64,000 nucleotides of DNA, taken from positions 36,494,894-36,558,893 of the forward strand of contig CM020618.1 of assembly GCA_009829735.1 (NCBI GenBank). The letters are read 5' to 3'. A program made the translations under genes and the position numbers. Origin of the DNA: Pyropia yezoensis (taxonomy: Eukaryota; Rhodophyta; Bangiophyceae; Bangiales; Bangiaceae). The notes below the pieces were generated by a model. It was not told the DNA's origin. It ran no database searches and worked only from the letters and a program-made list of their open reading frames with translations. Positions 37,603 through 48,191 of this stretch are shown here, piece after piece (the first letter of the stretch is position 1; every line of letters begins with the position of its first letter).

Positions 37603-39204
37603 TCACGCGCCCGCGGCGATCGCTGCCCACGTGAGGCAGCCCGCAATGACGCTCTCCTCAAACGCCGCGGCGCTCCCCCCCCCCCCACCCCCCGCTGTGG
37701 CGGCGACCATTCGCCCCACGTGACCCACCGCCGCGGCGGCGCCGACCCAGTAGGCGGGCCCAAAGCCCGCCGCCACCCCCGCGGCGGCCAGCGCCGCCGC
37801 CTTGACCGCGAGGGCCCCCCCCAGCAGCCGCCGGCGCCGGCGCGCGTCGCCCGCCACCACCACCGCCAACGAGGAGAGGCCCAGCGCCGCGTCGTCAGCC
37901 GCGTCGGGGGCGGCGTAGACCGTGTCGTACACGACCGTCCACGCGGCGCCCGCGGCGTAGAGGGCGGCCGCCACCGCCGGGTCCGCCCCCCCAGCGGCAA
38001 GGTAGCCGACGACGACGGGCCAGTTAAAGACGGCGCCGAGGACCACCTGCGGCGCCACAACGTACCGCTTGGCGAGCGGGTAGGCCAGCGCAGGCACCAC
38101 CGCCGCGGCGCCCGCGGCAATGGCCGGCCCGTTTAAGCTCAACAGGATGGGGAGGCCCGCGCCCAGCTGGGCGGTGAGCCACCCACCCGCCGCCGCCAGC
38201 GACACCTCCCGCGCCGCCAGCGGCCGCCCCCGCGTGCGCGCCACCCGCGCGTCCACGTCCGCGTCCCACATGTCATTGGCGGTACAGCCAGCGCCGCGGA
38301 GGAGGGCGGCGCCAACGGCAAAGAGCGCCAGCAGGTGCGCGTCGGGGGGGAAGGTGCCCGCGGCGGCGGCCGCGGCGGTGATGCCCCACGCGCCGGGGAG
38401 GAAGAGGAGGGCAGTGCCGACGGGGCGGTCCAGCCGGGACAGCCGCGCAAACGCAGACGCGTGGCGGGAGAGGGTGTCGGTGAGGAGCTCGGGGGGGGGG
38501 GGGGGGGCGCCACCGCCACCGCCGCCGCCACCGCTCTCGCCACCACCGCCGCCAGGGGGGGGGGTAAACCACCGGATGGACCCACCAGGGCGGAGGGCGT
38601 CGGCGAGGGAGGGGGGGCGCTCCGCCTCTGACGAGGCGGCCCGCCAAACGCCCGCCACATGCAGCGGCCTGTCGCCGCCATCTCCTTTGCCGTCGCCTGC
38701 ACCGCCGCCGTCGCCGCCGCCGCCGCCGCCGCCGCCTACGCCGACGCCGCTGTCCCCGCGGTTGTCGATGCTTGCGCCACGGGGCAGCGGCTGCTGCAGC
38801 GGCGGCCCCTCCGCCGCCCCCCTCCTCGCCCCGCCAGCCACCCCCCGGTAGGAAGCAGCGGCGGCGCCGGCGGTGGCCCTCGTCAGCGGCAGCTGTCCAG
38901 GGCACAGGTGGCCGTGGCCGCCGCCACCACCTGACGCGACAGAGTGGACCGTGGCGGCGGCGGCGGCGGTGGCGGCGGCGGCGGTGGCGGTGCGTGGCCG
39001 CCGCGGTGGGGGGCCCGCGCCCGGTCCTTGTTGGGCAGCGGCATTGGTGGCGGCAGTGGTGGTGGCAGCGGTGGTGGTGGTAGTGGTGGTGGCGGCGCCG
39101 GCGCCATCGACGGCAGCGGTAGGGAGGCGGCGCGCGCCCCAGGGGGGGCGCCACCGACCACCGCCGAGGCTGTACCGCAAGTGGCGCACCACCGCCGCCG
39201 CCAT
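37603..39204 (-). CDS. COQ2: 4-hydroxybenzoate polyprenyltransferase (UbiA family)
   Basis: A 533-codon single-exon gene with ATG at 39202-39204. It attaches the polyprenyl chain to 4-hydroxybenzoate in ubiquinone synthesis, in the mitochondrial inner membrane. The catalytic core begins RLDRPVGTALLFLPGAWG. It has both Asp-rich motifs: GAGCTANDMWDADVDARVAR (about residue 305) and YDTVYAAPDAADD (about residue 425), which bind Mg-pyrophosphate. Several hydrophobic helices surround them. The first ~240 residues are Ala/Gly/Thr-rich low complexity, long for a mitochondrial presequence. The frame is open 78 codons further upstream without support for an earlier start. Confidence 0.9.
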   Translation of the reverse strand: MAAAVVRHLRYSLGGGRWRPPWGARRLPTAAVDGAGAATTTTTTTAATTTAATNAAAQQGPGAGPPPRRPRTATAAAATAAAAATVHSVASGGGGGHGHLCPGQLPLTRATAGAAAASYRGVAGGARRGAAEGPPLQQPLPRGASIDNRGDSGVGVGGGGGGGGDGGGAGDGKGDGGDRPLHVAGVWRAASSEAERPPSLADALRPGGSIRWFTPPPGGGGGESGGGGGGGGAPPPPPELLTDTLSRHASAFARLSRLDRPVGTALLFLPGAWGITAAAAAAGTFPPDAHLLALFAVGAALLRGAGCTANDMWDADVDARVARTRGRPLAAREVSLAAAGGWLTAQLGAGLPILLSLNGPAIAAGAAAVVPALAYPLAKRYVVAPQVVLGAVFNWPVVVGYLAAGGADPAVAAALYAAGAAWTVVYDTVYAAPDAADDAALGLSSLAVVVAGDARRRRRLLGGALAVKAAALAAAGVAAGFGPAYWVGAAAAVGHVGRMVAATAGGGGGGSAAAFEESVIAGCLTWAAIAAGA

Positions 39205-39224
39205 GCCCCGAGACGCCAGAGGGG

Positions 39225-39290
39225 GAGGAAGGGAGGCTGAGGGGGAGGAAGGGAGGCTGAGGGGGAGGAAGGGAGGCTGAGGGGGGGGTT
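39225..39290. repeat. 20-bp minisatellite in COQ2 upstream region
   Basis: About three tandem copies of a GAGGGGGAGGAAGGGAGGCT-type unit immediately upstream of the COQ2 start, so probably in its 5' UTR. Confidence 0.75.
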
Positions 39291-39485
39291 GATGGAAAGG
39301 AGCCAGGGGGAAGGAAAAGGGGGGGGCTGAGAGGCGGGGGAAGGAGGGAAGGCGAACGAGGGGCAGCAAACTCTGGGGGATGTGGCGCAACCGCGTGGGC
39401 AGCGGCGGCGCCACTCTTTCACCTCTTTGGAAACCCATTTCGGACGACTAGCAAAGCGAGTTCGCTCGGTCACGATTTTCACCAA

Positions 39486-40142
39486 CCCAGCGGAGCATTG
39501 TTTATCGCCAGTCAAAAATTTATTGCTTATTCGAGAAATTCTCGAGCAAAACCCTCCATAAGACCTGCATCGACCCCCCCTCAAGGCATCAGACACCGCT
39601 GTTACCCCCGTTTCTTGCTTTCTGTCTATAACAGCTCGGGCGATTGGTGTTCGCCACCTCCCTTGGTATGAACGGAAGCGCACGGGGCAGGAGAGCACTC
39701 TCGTGAAGCGCAATGAAGCGACCGACCATCGCTACGCTTGGGAGGATTGTTTATAGAAACGCGTTTAAAAAACCGCGCAATCTCTCGCACTGGTTCAAGC
39801 AAAGTTCTGCGCGACGACAGCTTTCGAGGGTCTGCGCGGAAACATCTCTCCGCCTTCCTCGATATCTACAACGTGAATTATGACCAATGGAACGCTCCGT
39901 CCAGCAAACAGCAGCGCCACCGCTGTTGTCATAGGTTGACGAGACACCGACAGCGGCCGTCGTGTCGGTCATCCTGGGGGAGATTCTTTGGTCTCAGCCC
40001 ATCCTCTCGATTAGAAAAGCAAAATTCTGCTCGAGCCGTTCATTTTCGTGCTCGAGCAGCGCCAGAATTTGCACAACGAAGCAACAGATCTGGCCAAAAT
40101 CGGGCTTGTATCTTGACAGGGGATAAGCAGTGCTGCGCAGGG
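39486..40142. mobile_element. Non-autonomous TIR element (MITE-like, about 657 bp)
   Basis: The ends form an imperfect inverted repeat. The left end is CCCAGCGGAGCATTGTTTAT and the right end, reversed, is CCCTGCGCAGCACTGCTTAT. Similarity continues through GTCAA and a region of CTCGAG-containing hairpins for about 80 bases. One of these hairpins is at 40018-40075. No transposase ORF is inside and no clear target duplication was found, so the superfamily is unassigned. Confidence 0.55.
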
Positions 40143-40569
40143 CACCCCTCGCGTGCGCGGACGAGCAAACAACCAAAAAAAAAAAACGGCAACGGTGGCG
40201 GAGAAGCGTCCCCTGGCCGCACCGCCCCCTGGCCGCACCGCCCCGCCTCGCCCCGCCACGCCGCGGGCACATCGGGGGAGGGAGGAAGGGCGATGCGGCA
40301 GGTGCCCTAGCGCGCAGGGGCAGCGCAAAAAAACAAACGAGGGAGAAAGAAAAAAGTGGGACGATCGCTCGGGGGGGGGGGGCGGGCGCCGCACGCGCTG
40401 TGGCGGAAGCCCGCGCGCCTGGCGGTCGCACAGGGGCGGGGCCGCCTCGGCGGCAGCCGCGGTCCGCCCCCCCTCGCCCCCCCGCCCCACGGGCCTAGAC
40501 ACCCCGCCAGTGTCGGAAAGCCACCACCCTCCGGCGGCGGCACCACGGCGCCCTCACCCCGGATGCCCC
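40143..40569. other. Intergenic spacer downstream of KEA
   Basis: GC-rich, with A and G runs. No supported gene. Confidence 0.4.
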
Positions 40570-43491
40570 TCACTGTTCCAGCGCCCCGTCGCCGGCAGGC
40601 ACCCCCCCCACCGCGGGCGGCGGTGGCGGCGGCGTCGGCGCTGCCCCCCCGTCCGCGTCGGCGGCGATGCCACCCGCGGCAGCGACAGACCGCGCCTCGG
40701 CGGCGGCCACGTCGGCAACATCGGCGGCGCCGTCCCCCCCACCTTCGGCTCTTCCCTCCCCATTCGTGTCGGGCACCACGACGGGCACAATCTCGGCACG
40801 GACGGCCAGCGGCGCGCTCGTTGACGATGGGGACATGTACATGCCCCCTATTCCCGCAATCCCCGCCTGCTCCATCTGCCGCAGGCGGGTCACCTCAATG
40901 AGCGCGTTCACCTCCTCCACCGGCGTGCCGTACGAGGCAAGGACGGCCCCGCCCAGGAGGAGGGACGCCTCGAGCAGCTCGGGCACTATCGCCGTCGCAC
41001 CCGCCATCTGCAGCAGCCGCTGCTGCCGTGCGTCGCGAGCGCGGCAAAAGACCGTCACCGATGGAAAGTCGTGGACGAGGCTGGTGACCGCCCGCAGCGA
41101 CGCGTCTGGGTCATCGAGGGTGACCACGATAGAGCGGGCGCGCTCCACGCCCGCCACCTTGAGAACCTCAGGGCGGCAGGCGTCACCGTAAAAGACGGGA
41201 AGCCCCTTGGCCCGCGCTTCAATCACCCGCGAGGGACTTGTGTCGAACGCCACGTAGCGCACCAGCTGCGTGTCCAGCATGTCGCACACACTCTGGCCGA
41301 CGCGCCCATACCCAGCGACCATGACAAAGTCCCGAGCGTCGGCCGTCTGCGCGTCCTCCACGCGCGCGCCGATGAGGCCGCGCTTGGACTCGAGGCGGTT
41401 GGCGATGCGAGAGCCGAGAGCGGCCAGGACGGGGGTAAGGGCCATCGACAGCGCCACAACCAGCAGCAGCAGGTTGCACAGGGGGGTGGGGAGGACGCCA
41501 ACCCGGTTGGCCAGGCCAAAAATGACAAAGGCAAACTCGCCCCCCTGTGCCAGCATCAGGCCGGTGCGGAGGGCGGTGCCAAAGCTCAGGCCAAACACCA
41601 GCCCCGCCGCCGCAATGACCCCTGCCTTGAGCGCCAGCAGGCCCACCACCAGGGAAGAGACGGCGCCAATGTTGGCCGCAGCAAGGTTGAGGTCAATCGC
41701 AAAGCCGACGGTGATGAAAAAGAGGCCAAGCAGCAGCCCCCGGAATGGCTTGATGTCCGCCTCCACCTGGTGCCGGTACTTGGTCTCGGCGAGCATCACG
41801 CCGGCAAGGAAAGCACCAAGCGTGTCGCTAAGGCCGAGCGTCTCGGTCAGCGCAGACGTGCCAAGAACCACAAATAGGATGGTGGCCATGAACGCCTCGG
41901 AGGAGCGCGTCTTCGCGGCGATGCTAAACACCGGCTCGAGGACGGTCTTGCCCATGACGGCAATCGCGGCGAGCGCTAGGGCGCCCTTGGCGCCCGCAAT
42001 GCCTACGGCCTTGCCGACGGCGGCGGCGCCGCCCGAGCCCGCCAGCAGGGGCGTCACGACCAGCAGAGGAACGACCGCCAAGTCCTGCAGCAGCAGAATC
42101 CCAAACGTCGCCCGCCCAAAACGGGTGCCCATCTCCCCGCGTTCCGACAACAGCTGCAATACAAACGCAGATGACGAGAGCGCCACTCCAAACCCAATCA
42201 CCACCGCTGGGGGCACGGGAAGGCCAGCTGCCACCGACAGGAGGGTCATGAGCGCGCCCGAGATGACAAACTGGGCGGTGCCCAGGCCAAACACGTCCTT
42301 CCCCAGCGAGATGAGCTTGTCCGACGACAGCTCCAGTCCCATCTCAAAGAGGAAAAAGACGACACCAAACTCGGCCAGCTTCTTGGACGCTACCACGTCG
42401 CGGATGAGGCCCAGCCCGTTGGGACCGAGCACAATGCCCGCTACGAGGAAGCCCAGAATAGGAGAGGTGTTGAGCTTGCGCATCACCGGCACAATGACGA
42501 CGGTGGTAAGGAGAAGGACTAGGGCATCCTTGACGGCCGCCGACACCCCGTGCTCCTCATGGGCGTGCTCCCCGCCTGCCGTCGCGTCTCCCGCCGCGGC
42601 GGGCGCGCCAGCCGGCGCGGGCGCAAGCGCCGCCGCGGAGCGGTCAAACATGGCAAGCACCCGTGTGCGCATGGCGGCAGGGCCAGAGCCCCCGCCCCCC
42701 TCAGTCACTCGCGTGGGCGCAGCCGCAGTTGCCGTCGACAAGGCCACAGTGGGGGCGGCGGGTCCGCCCCGGCGGCGGCGCCCACCCCACTTGAACAGCG
42801 TCGGCGCGTCTGCCGCGTCGACCGACACGGCCGCCACCGTCGGCGTGGCTGCCACCGCCACCGGCCGCCGGAGGGCCGACAGGAGCCCCCAACGACCGCC
42901 CCCCCCACCGCCACCGCCCATGCCAGCAGACGCCAGGGATATTCCTGCCGAGATGACCGCCGACGTGGCCACCCGACGCCACCGCGACACCTGCCGCGGG
43001 GGGGCGCGCCGCGGCGCGCCGCCATCGACGGGGGTCACGTCCACCGACGCCACGTCGGTGGCCGCAGGGACTGGCCGGCCGGGGCCACCAACCGGTCCGC
43101 TGCCGTCCCTGCCGCCGCTGCCGCCCCCCCTAGCCCCTCCCGCACCCGATGCCGACGCCACCACCACCAGCGCCGCCGCACGGCGGCGCACCACAGCCGG
43201 GGCAGCCGCCGACCCCCCTACCGCCCGGCCCGCCGACCAGGCAGAGCGGCATGAGCCCGTCGCCAACGCCGCCGCCGCCACCGCCGCGGGGCCCCCGCCG
43301 CCGCCCAGCGTGGTGGCCGCCACAAATGCCGCCACACCGACGCAGCCGCCGCCGCTGCACGGTGCGCGACGGAGGGCGGCGGGGGTGCCCCCACCGCCTG
43401 GCGGCGGCCGGCCCGTACCGCCGCCACCACCGCCGGGGGCGGATCCCGCCCGACGGGGCGCCGACGCCACCGCCGCTGCTGGCCGGGTCAT
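40570..43491 (-). CDS. K+/H+ antiporter, KEA type (CPA2 transporter with RCK/TrkA-N domain)
   Basis: A 973-codon single-exon gene with ATG at 43489-43491. Residues ~1-290 are Ala/Gly/Arg/Val-rich, like a plastid transit and linker region. Then follows a CPA2 exchanger domain with about a dozen membrane segments, including LKLNTSPILGFLVAGIVLGP-like and FFLFEMGLELSSDKL blocks. A cytosolic or stromal TrkA-N/RCK domain with the Rossmann motif GYGRVG is at about residue 726. The glutathione-gated KefB/C antiporters of bacteria and plant KEA1-3 share this layout. It probably exchanges K+ for H+ across a plastid envelope or thylakoid membrane (inferred from the N-terminus). The C-terminus is Ala/Gly/Pro-rich and divergent. 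Confidence 0.9.
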   Translation of the reverse strand: MTRPAAAVASAPRRAGSAPGGGGGGTGRPPPGGGGTPAALRRAPCSGGGCVGVAAFVAATTLGGGGGPAAVAAAALATGSCRSAWSAGRAVGGSAAAPAVVRRRAAALVVVASASGAGGARGGGSGGRDGSGPVGGPGRPVPAATDVASVDVTPVDGGAPRRAPPRQVSRWRRVATSAVISAGISLASAGMGGGGGGGGRWGLLSALRRPVAVAATPTVAAVSVDAADAPTLFKWGGRRRRGGPAAPTVALSTATAAAPTRVTEGGGGSGPAAMRTRVLAMFDRSAAALAPAPAGAPAAAGDATAGGEHAHEEHGVSAAVKDALVLLLTTVVIVPVMRKLNTSPILGFLVAGIVLGPNGLGLIRDVVASKKLAEFGVVFFLFEMGLELSSDKLISLGKDVFGLGTAQFVISGALMTLLSVAAGLPVPPAVVIGFGVALSSSAFVLQLLSERGEMGTRFGRATFGILLLQDLAVVPLLVVTPLLAGSGGAAAVGKAVGIAGAKGALALAAIAVMGKTVLEPVFSIAAKTRSSEAFMATILFVVLGTSALTETLGLSDTLGAFLAGVMLAETKYRHQVEADIKPFRGLLLGLFFITVGFAIDLNLAAANIGAVSSLVVGLLALKAGVIAAAGLVFGLSFGTALRTGLMLAQGGEFAFVIFGLANRVGVLPTPLCNLLLLVVALSMALTPVLAALGSRIANRLESKRGLIGARVEDAQTADARDFVMVAGYGRVGQSVCDMLDTQLVRYVAFDTSPSRVIEARAKGLPVFYGDACRPEVLKVAGVERARSIVVTLDDPDASLRAVTSLVHDFPSVTVFCRARDARQQRLLQMAGATAIVPELLEASLLLGGAVLASYGTPVEEVNALIEVTRLRQMEQAGIAGIGGMYMSPSSTSAPLAVRAEIVPVVVPDTNGEGRAEGGGDGAADVADVAAAEARSVAAAGGIAADADGGAAPTPPPPPPAVGGVPAGDGALEQ

Positions 43492-44204
43492 GGCCGCAAC
43501 GGCACGTAAGGGGGAGAGGGAGAGGGGGGGAACGCGGAAGGGGTTGAGGGGAGCTCCGCCGAGCCGCCTGGCACCTGCCTACGTCGGCAGGCAAGAGCGC
43601 TGGGTCAATCGTTACTACGCAAGGGTAGAGCGGGAGCACAAGCAGGGGGCGCGGCGGGGGGGGGGGGAGGGGGGGTGAGTAGGGGTGGCACCACGGCACG
43701 GCACGAGAACAGGTCCAAAAAGCTGGAGGCGCGAGAAGGCGCCGACCTGGGAAGAGGCTGGACAGGCGACCGCGGGGGCAGTTTCCCCACGGTGATCAGT
43801 TGTGGGGCGGCGGCAGGCAAGCGCTGGCCCCCGTTCCGCGCCCTTGCGCCCGCCGCCGGCGTCGGCTGCTGCCTGCCGATTGGCCAGCCCAGCGCGCATG
43901 CCATTGGAGCCGTTTTTTTAGGTCGTCTGATCCCTACGGACCAGGCAAAGGGGTGTTACATTTCATCGGGTGGCACAATGCATGCATTTCTAGGTGCAGG
44001 CCGGTGGCTGACGCGCCGCTTTTTTTTTAAATGGCGGCGCGAGGTAGCCGCTGGTCCTATTTACACACCGTAATTTGAAACAGGAAGGATGATGCAGTGC
44101 AGACAAAATTCGGGGAACTGCAATATAGTTACATTTTGTGTCATATTTTATGGTGGTCGAGGACATGATGTGAAAGTGTTATCCCAAGGATTCTATAGGC
44201 TGAT
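43492..44204. other. Intergenic, upstream of KEA
   Basis: No gene was seen. The proximal part probably holds the KEA promoter. GC content falls sharply after about 43900 on approaching the hAT element. Confidence 0.4.
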
Positions 44205-45036
44205 CATGGTGGGCAAAAACGTAACGTTTTTTGATTTTGACTTGATTAATCTATAGATTAAATCAATACGGTTTTAAGATTTTAGTTTATTGCGTTAATC
44301 AACGTTGATAAGTATAATGATAAGTCAGGTCCAGGATCGACTGAATTCAAACCTGAATATACACAAATATAGACGTAGCCCCCCATTTTGAATTTGTAGC
44401 CTTTCCATGGGACCTGTCGGGCTGGTGGTCTCTCTTTGGGGGCTCCACGCCCGCCCTCCGCGAGATTGGGAAGGCGCTCGGGGGCACGGCGCCGTCATCC
44501 TGCGCTGTGAAGCGGTCCTTCTCAACGGAGAAGTCTATCCACTCCCTCATCTGGATCAGGTTGACTCATGACAAGGTGGCCAAGCTAATGTTTGTGCAGA
44601 TGAACCTCAAGCTCCTGGACGCCGCCAACATGAGCGAGGGCGACCTCCACTTTTTCATTCAGGTGCTGCAGAGAATGGAGAAAGTGGTGGTGCAACCGAT
44701 AGTATGGGTGAGGGCGGGCGCGGTATGGATGGGCTGGAGGAAAAATGAGTTCCTTGTGTCACTGGGAGCCACCCCGTGACTCCGACAATGTCGGCCCGCT
44801 GGCGTCCCGAGAGGGGACCTTTGTGCGATGAGGAGAAGGGTTCAGGTGAGATAACAGCCAGTCTCAGTCAAACAGTTGTGGCCGCAATTGCCCCAGAAAT
44901 CAGGAATGTACGTGGTATCAATACAGATATTGTTCTTGATTAATCTAAAAGCGCAGAGCCCCAGATAGATCAATATATAGATTAATCTATAGATTAATTA
45001 AAAATAAACGTATACGTTTTTCTCGTGACAACCCTG
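44205..45036 (+). mobile_element. Internally deleted hAT transposon (832 bp)
   Basis: The left end is CATGGTGGGCAAAAACGTAA and the right end, read inward, is CAGGGTTGTCACGAGAAAAA. Both then enter ACGTA...TTAATCTATAGATTAA palindromes. Between the ends is a hAT dimerisation-domain fragment. The element is AT-rich against a GC-rich background. No clean 8-bp target duplication was found. Confidence 0.6.
44361..44779 (+). pseudogene. hAT transposase C-terminal (dimerisation) fragment
   Basis: An open frame without a proper start. It carries the hAT C-terminal signature: SGWWSLFGG, then STPALREIGKALGG, then APSSCAVKRSFSTEKSIHSL, then KLMFVQMNLKLL. This matches the family pattern WW...L..iA...L..aSSa.vERsFS..k.ihs...RL. 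The catalytic RNase H-like core and zinc finger are absent, so this is a fragment of the original transposase. Confidence 0.75.
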
Positions 45037-45203
45037 CCATGATGGTTCTGTGGGACGCTGGGGCAGGCATTTCTCAGAAAGACCATAGGTGGCGTCCAGG
45101 GTGGCACCCGTCCTGAACCACTGCGCCACAGACTTCTTGCCGGCGACCTCATGGCCGTCGTCATAGGTCGACGACGCAAGCCACCGAAACTTGCTCGTCG
45201 GAC

Positions 45204-46154
45204 ATGTCCTTGAACGCCTGCAGTGACCATGTGCGGTACTCCGGGGTGCCCCCCCAGAGCTTGGCGGGAGTGACGACCTTCCCAGACGGCGACGTGGCTG
45301 CCCTGCCGCCGTGTGACGCCCTCCCCGCGACGCGGGGCCGGTGGGGGCGCCGCCGCGGCGGCCGCTTTTGCCGCACCCCCGAGGGCGGGGTCATGACCAC
45401 CCGCGCGGCCCGCCGCAGCCGCAACCGTGGCGGCGGCCGTGGCGGCGGCCGTGGCCGTGGCCGTGGCGGCGGACGTGGCCGTGGCCGTGGCCGTGGCCGT
45501 GGCCGCCGGCCGACGCCGACGCCGACGCCGGCGGGCGCCGCGCCGGCCAGCCCCGTGCCGACGGCCGCGCCGGCCGCGGCGGCGTCGCCCGCTCCGTCGG
45601 CGACGCCCAAGCCCCGCAGCGGGCGCCGCGCGAGCGCGTCACCGGCGCAGGCGGCGTCTGCGACTCCCGCTGCATCGCCCTCGGGGTCCCCCCCCCCTCG
45701 CCGCGGGCGTGGCCACGGTGGCCGCCGCGGCCTTCGTCGGGATGGCCGCCCGCGGGGCCGCGGCGGCAACCGTCGCGGGCGTGGCGGCAACGGCGGTGGC
45801 GATTATCGGGGCGGCTGGCATCATCTGCCCGCGCGGCTTTCCATCCTTGTTGGCGGTGCGGACGCCGCCGCGGACGGTGGAGGGCGCGCACGAGTGCCCG
45901 CCAGTAAGGGCTCTTGCGCACACCCCACGCGGTCCCGATGGACATGGCGGGTGGGATGCAGATACAGTACATGTGTGCTCGTCTCGCACACCTTTCAACG
46001 GCACGTCGGGCGTTACGAGACGGCCATAGGTCCAAACACCTGCGGGCTTTTCAACGGGCACAGCGGGGGAGGGGGGCCGTACAGCACGAAAGGGCGCACA
46101 CTGGCAGGCGCGCACAAAATGAAGAAGAACGAGAGCCACCCCAGTTCCTATTAA
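45204..46154 (+). CDS. Doubtful Gly/Arg (RGG)-rich ORF
   Basis: A 316-codon plus-strand frame with a (GGCCGT)n-encoded GR/RGG block around residues 70-105 and Ala/Pro/Ser repeats after it. RGG boxes occur in RNA-binding proteins, but no folded domain is visible and the reverse strand is open too. Composition alone could explain it. The 3' end approaches the stop of the convergent acyltransferase gene (46190). Confidence 0.25.
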   Translation: MSLNACSDHVRYSGVPPQSLAGVTTFPDGDVAALPPCDALPATRGRWGRRRGGRFCRTPEGGVMTTRAARRSRNRGGGRGGGRGRGRGGGRGRGRGRGRGRRPTPTPTPAGAAPASPVPTAAPAAAASPAPSATPKPRSGRRASASPAQAASATPAASPSGSPPPRRGRGHGGRRGLRRDGRPRGRGGNRRGRGGNGGGDYRGGWHHLPARLSILVGGADAAADGGGRARVPASKGSCAHPTRSRWTWRVGCRYSTCVLVSHTFQRHVGRYETAIGPNTCGLFNGHSGGGGPYSTKGRTLAGAHKMKKNESHPSSY

Positions 46155-46189
46155 TGGGACAGCACACCAACCCACGCCGCACGCTGCCT

Positions 46190-48168
46190 CTACTTGGTCG
46201 AGGTGGCCACATCGAGCTCCTCAGCAAAGTTGGCCCGCTCCGATGACATTTGTCTCCGCCGCCGGTCGGCGAGCGAAAACGGCACCAGCGGCACCCGCAG
46301 CTGCCGCGCCATCAGCCGCCGCACGTTCTCTGCAAAGAGCCGCGGGTCCGCCTTTTCCGCTGCCGACGGGCGGTACAGGGGCAGCCGCGTCACGCGCAGG
46401 TACAGGCGGGGTTCGCAAAGCAGCCGGAGGAGAGCGGTCTTGGAAATGTTCACGTACGCTGGGTCCACATCGTAGACACCCCTGGGAGCCAGCACGTCCG
46501 ATTGCACGTGGGCAAGTGCAGGCACAAGATTGAACATGCACACGATGGGAATGGGAACGGCAGCAAAAGTCACAAGCAGAGGTGTCAGCAACGTGACCAT
46601 TCAACAGACAATAGATGCCGCGCTCCAGTTCTCTCAGGTACACAAGCAGCTCGACGAAGCCCACCAAAAGAGCGTTCAGTCCCCCCGGGAGGGCAGCCAG
46701 CACGTACCACTGGAGCAAAACGGGCTTGACAGGGGCACCGTGAATAAACGCTCCTGTCCGAAAACGCAGCAGCGCGCAGTTGTTCGAGGTGGTCCCTTCC
46801 GGAAAAAGCAGCGTCGTGGGGAAGCCCCGCTGTTGCAGTCGACTCCCAATCTTAGCCGACGCCCCCCCCGCGTGCTCACTGCCCCCATCCGACGACAGGC
46901 CCCCGCGGGCGGGGGAGCCCCCGCCCCTTCCCCCCGCATCAGCCGACTTGGCGCCGGGGCGGCCGACCTCTCGCGGGGACGACCGCACCTCCACCGGCGA
47001 GCCACCGAGCGACGGTGGCACGTAGGCGCGGGACGTAAAGATGCACTGCGCCACCGCGGCGATCCGACCAATGATGGGCAGGCGACGGACCTCCACCTTG
47101 GCCACAAACGCCACCGCGTCGCGCGCAAAGTGGTAGGTGATGTCCAGAAATGAAACGTGGTTGGAGACGAGCAGGAAGGGCGCGCCGTTCAGGTCGACCA
47201 GCTCGGCCGCTTCGTCCGCCAGGCGGTGCTCTTCGATTTTGTACAGCCCCACAATGAAGAGGATGGCGCGAGAAAAGATGCGGATGAGGAAGTAGATAAG
47301 CCGGCGGACCCTCGGCTTCAGCCGCTGTTGCAACGCCGCATCCGACACGCCAGCGAGAAATGTCAGACCGATGAAGAGGCCAAAACAGAGGGTGAAGGCT
47401 ACCAAGAATAACCGGATGGGCGCAATCACCACCCCTACCGCAAACTGTGGACGGGAGGAGGGGAAAGTCCAGCCGCGGTGGGTGCGCATTCACCCCATGC
47501 ACGACGCCCGAGATGGAAACCACATGGGTGAGGGCGACACCGGTGTGGCAGAGCAGAGCTGCACAATAGGAGCGAGTCAGCAGAGAGGAACGCCATCGAG
47601 ACCAAGACTGGCAGCTGCATGCCCCAGGCCATTCCGCTCTCCCCAAGAAAGTGGGCGATCGCAGCACCCCACTAGCGCCCCTGTGCCGGTGGACCTCCAG
47701 CAGCCCCACTGGCACGGGCCCCACCGCATCCCCCACCCCACACGACCAACCTGCTTCCGTCAAGGACACAACCAGACAAAAAGACACAGTCCCCAGGTGG
47801 GCTCTCGGCTCAGCCTCCCCCCCCCCTACCTTGATGTACTGCCTGAGGCAGGGTGGCCGGTCCCGCCGGATGAACGGATTCTCCCCAAACCGCCGCGCGG
47901 TGGACAGCGGGAAGCGCAGAGGGGCAGGCAGCGCGGCCGCAGCCTCTGGGGCCAATGGCGGCACAGAACATGCGGCCGCCGTGCCGTCCGCGTCGGCGTG
48001 ACCGTCTGCCGCTGCCGCTGCCTTCGCTGCCGCCCCATCCGCTGCCGCCCCATCCGTTGCCGCAACCGCTGCCGCCCCTGGCGGCGCCGACGCCCCGTCG
48101 GCCGCCGCCGCCGCCGTGCCGCGACGGCGGAAGCCGTCCGCGCCATCGATGCCGTCGGCGAGCACCAT
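46190..48168 (-). CDS. Lysophospholipid acyltransferase (LPCAT/LPEAT type), three exons
   Basis: My model is exons 48168-47830, 47444-46708 and 46481-46190, giving 455 residues. The introns are 385 and 226 bp with donors GTAGGG and GTACGT and acceptors CCACAG and TCCCAG. Phases are 0 and 2 and both join cleanly. Exon 1 is Ala-rich and ends in the family motif ENPFIRR. Exon 2 holds a hydrophobic segment, the acyltransferase motif HVSFLD (HX4D, His 209, Asp 214) and FPEGT (from residue 327). A ~60-residue Gly/Ser insertion lies between them. Exon 3 has LPLYRPSAAEKADPRLFAEN, shared with plant LPEAT/LPCAT proteins. It would re-acylate lysophospholipids at the ER. The substrate cannot be told from sequence. 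Confidence 0.85.
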
Positions 48169-48191
48169 CGTGGTCGACTAGAGGAGACACA

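Noticed and set aside
41270..43678. 802-codon plus-strand ORF
   Set aside because: Antisense of the KEA antiporter. No motif, and Arg/Thr/Ser-rich composition.
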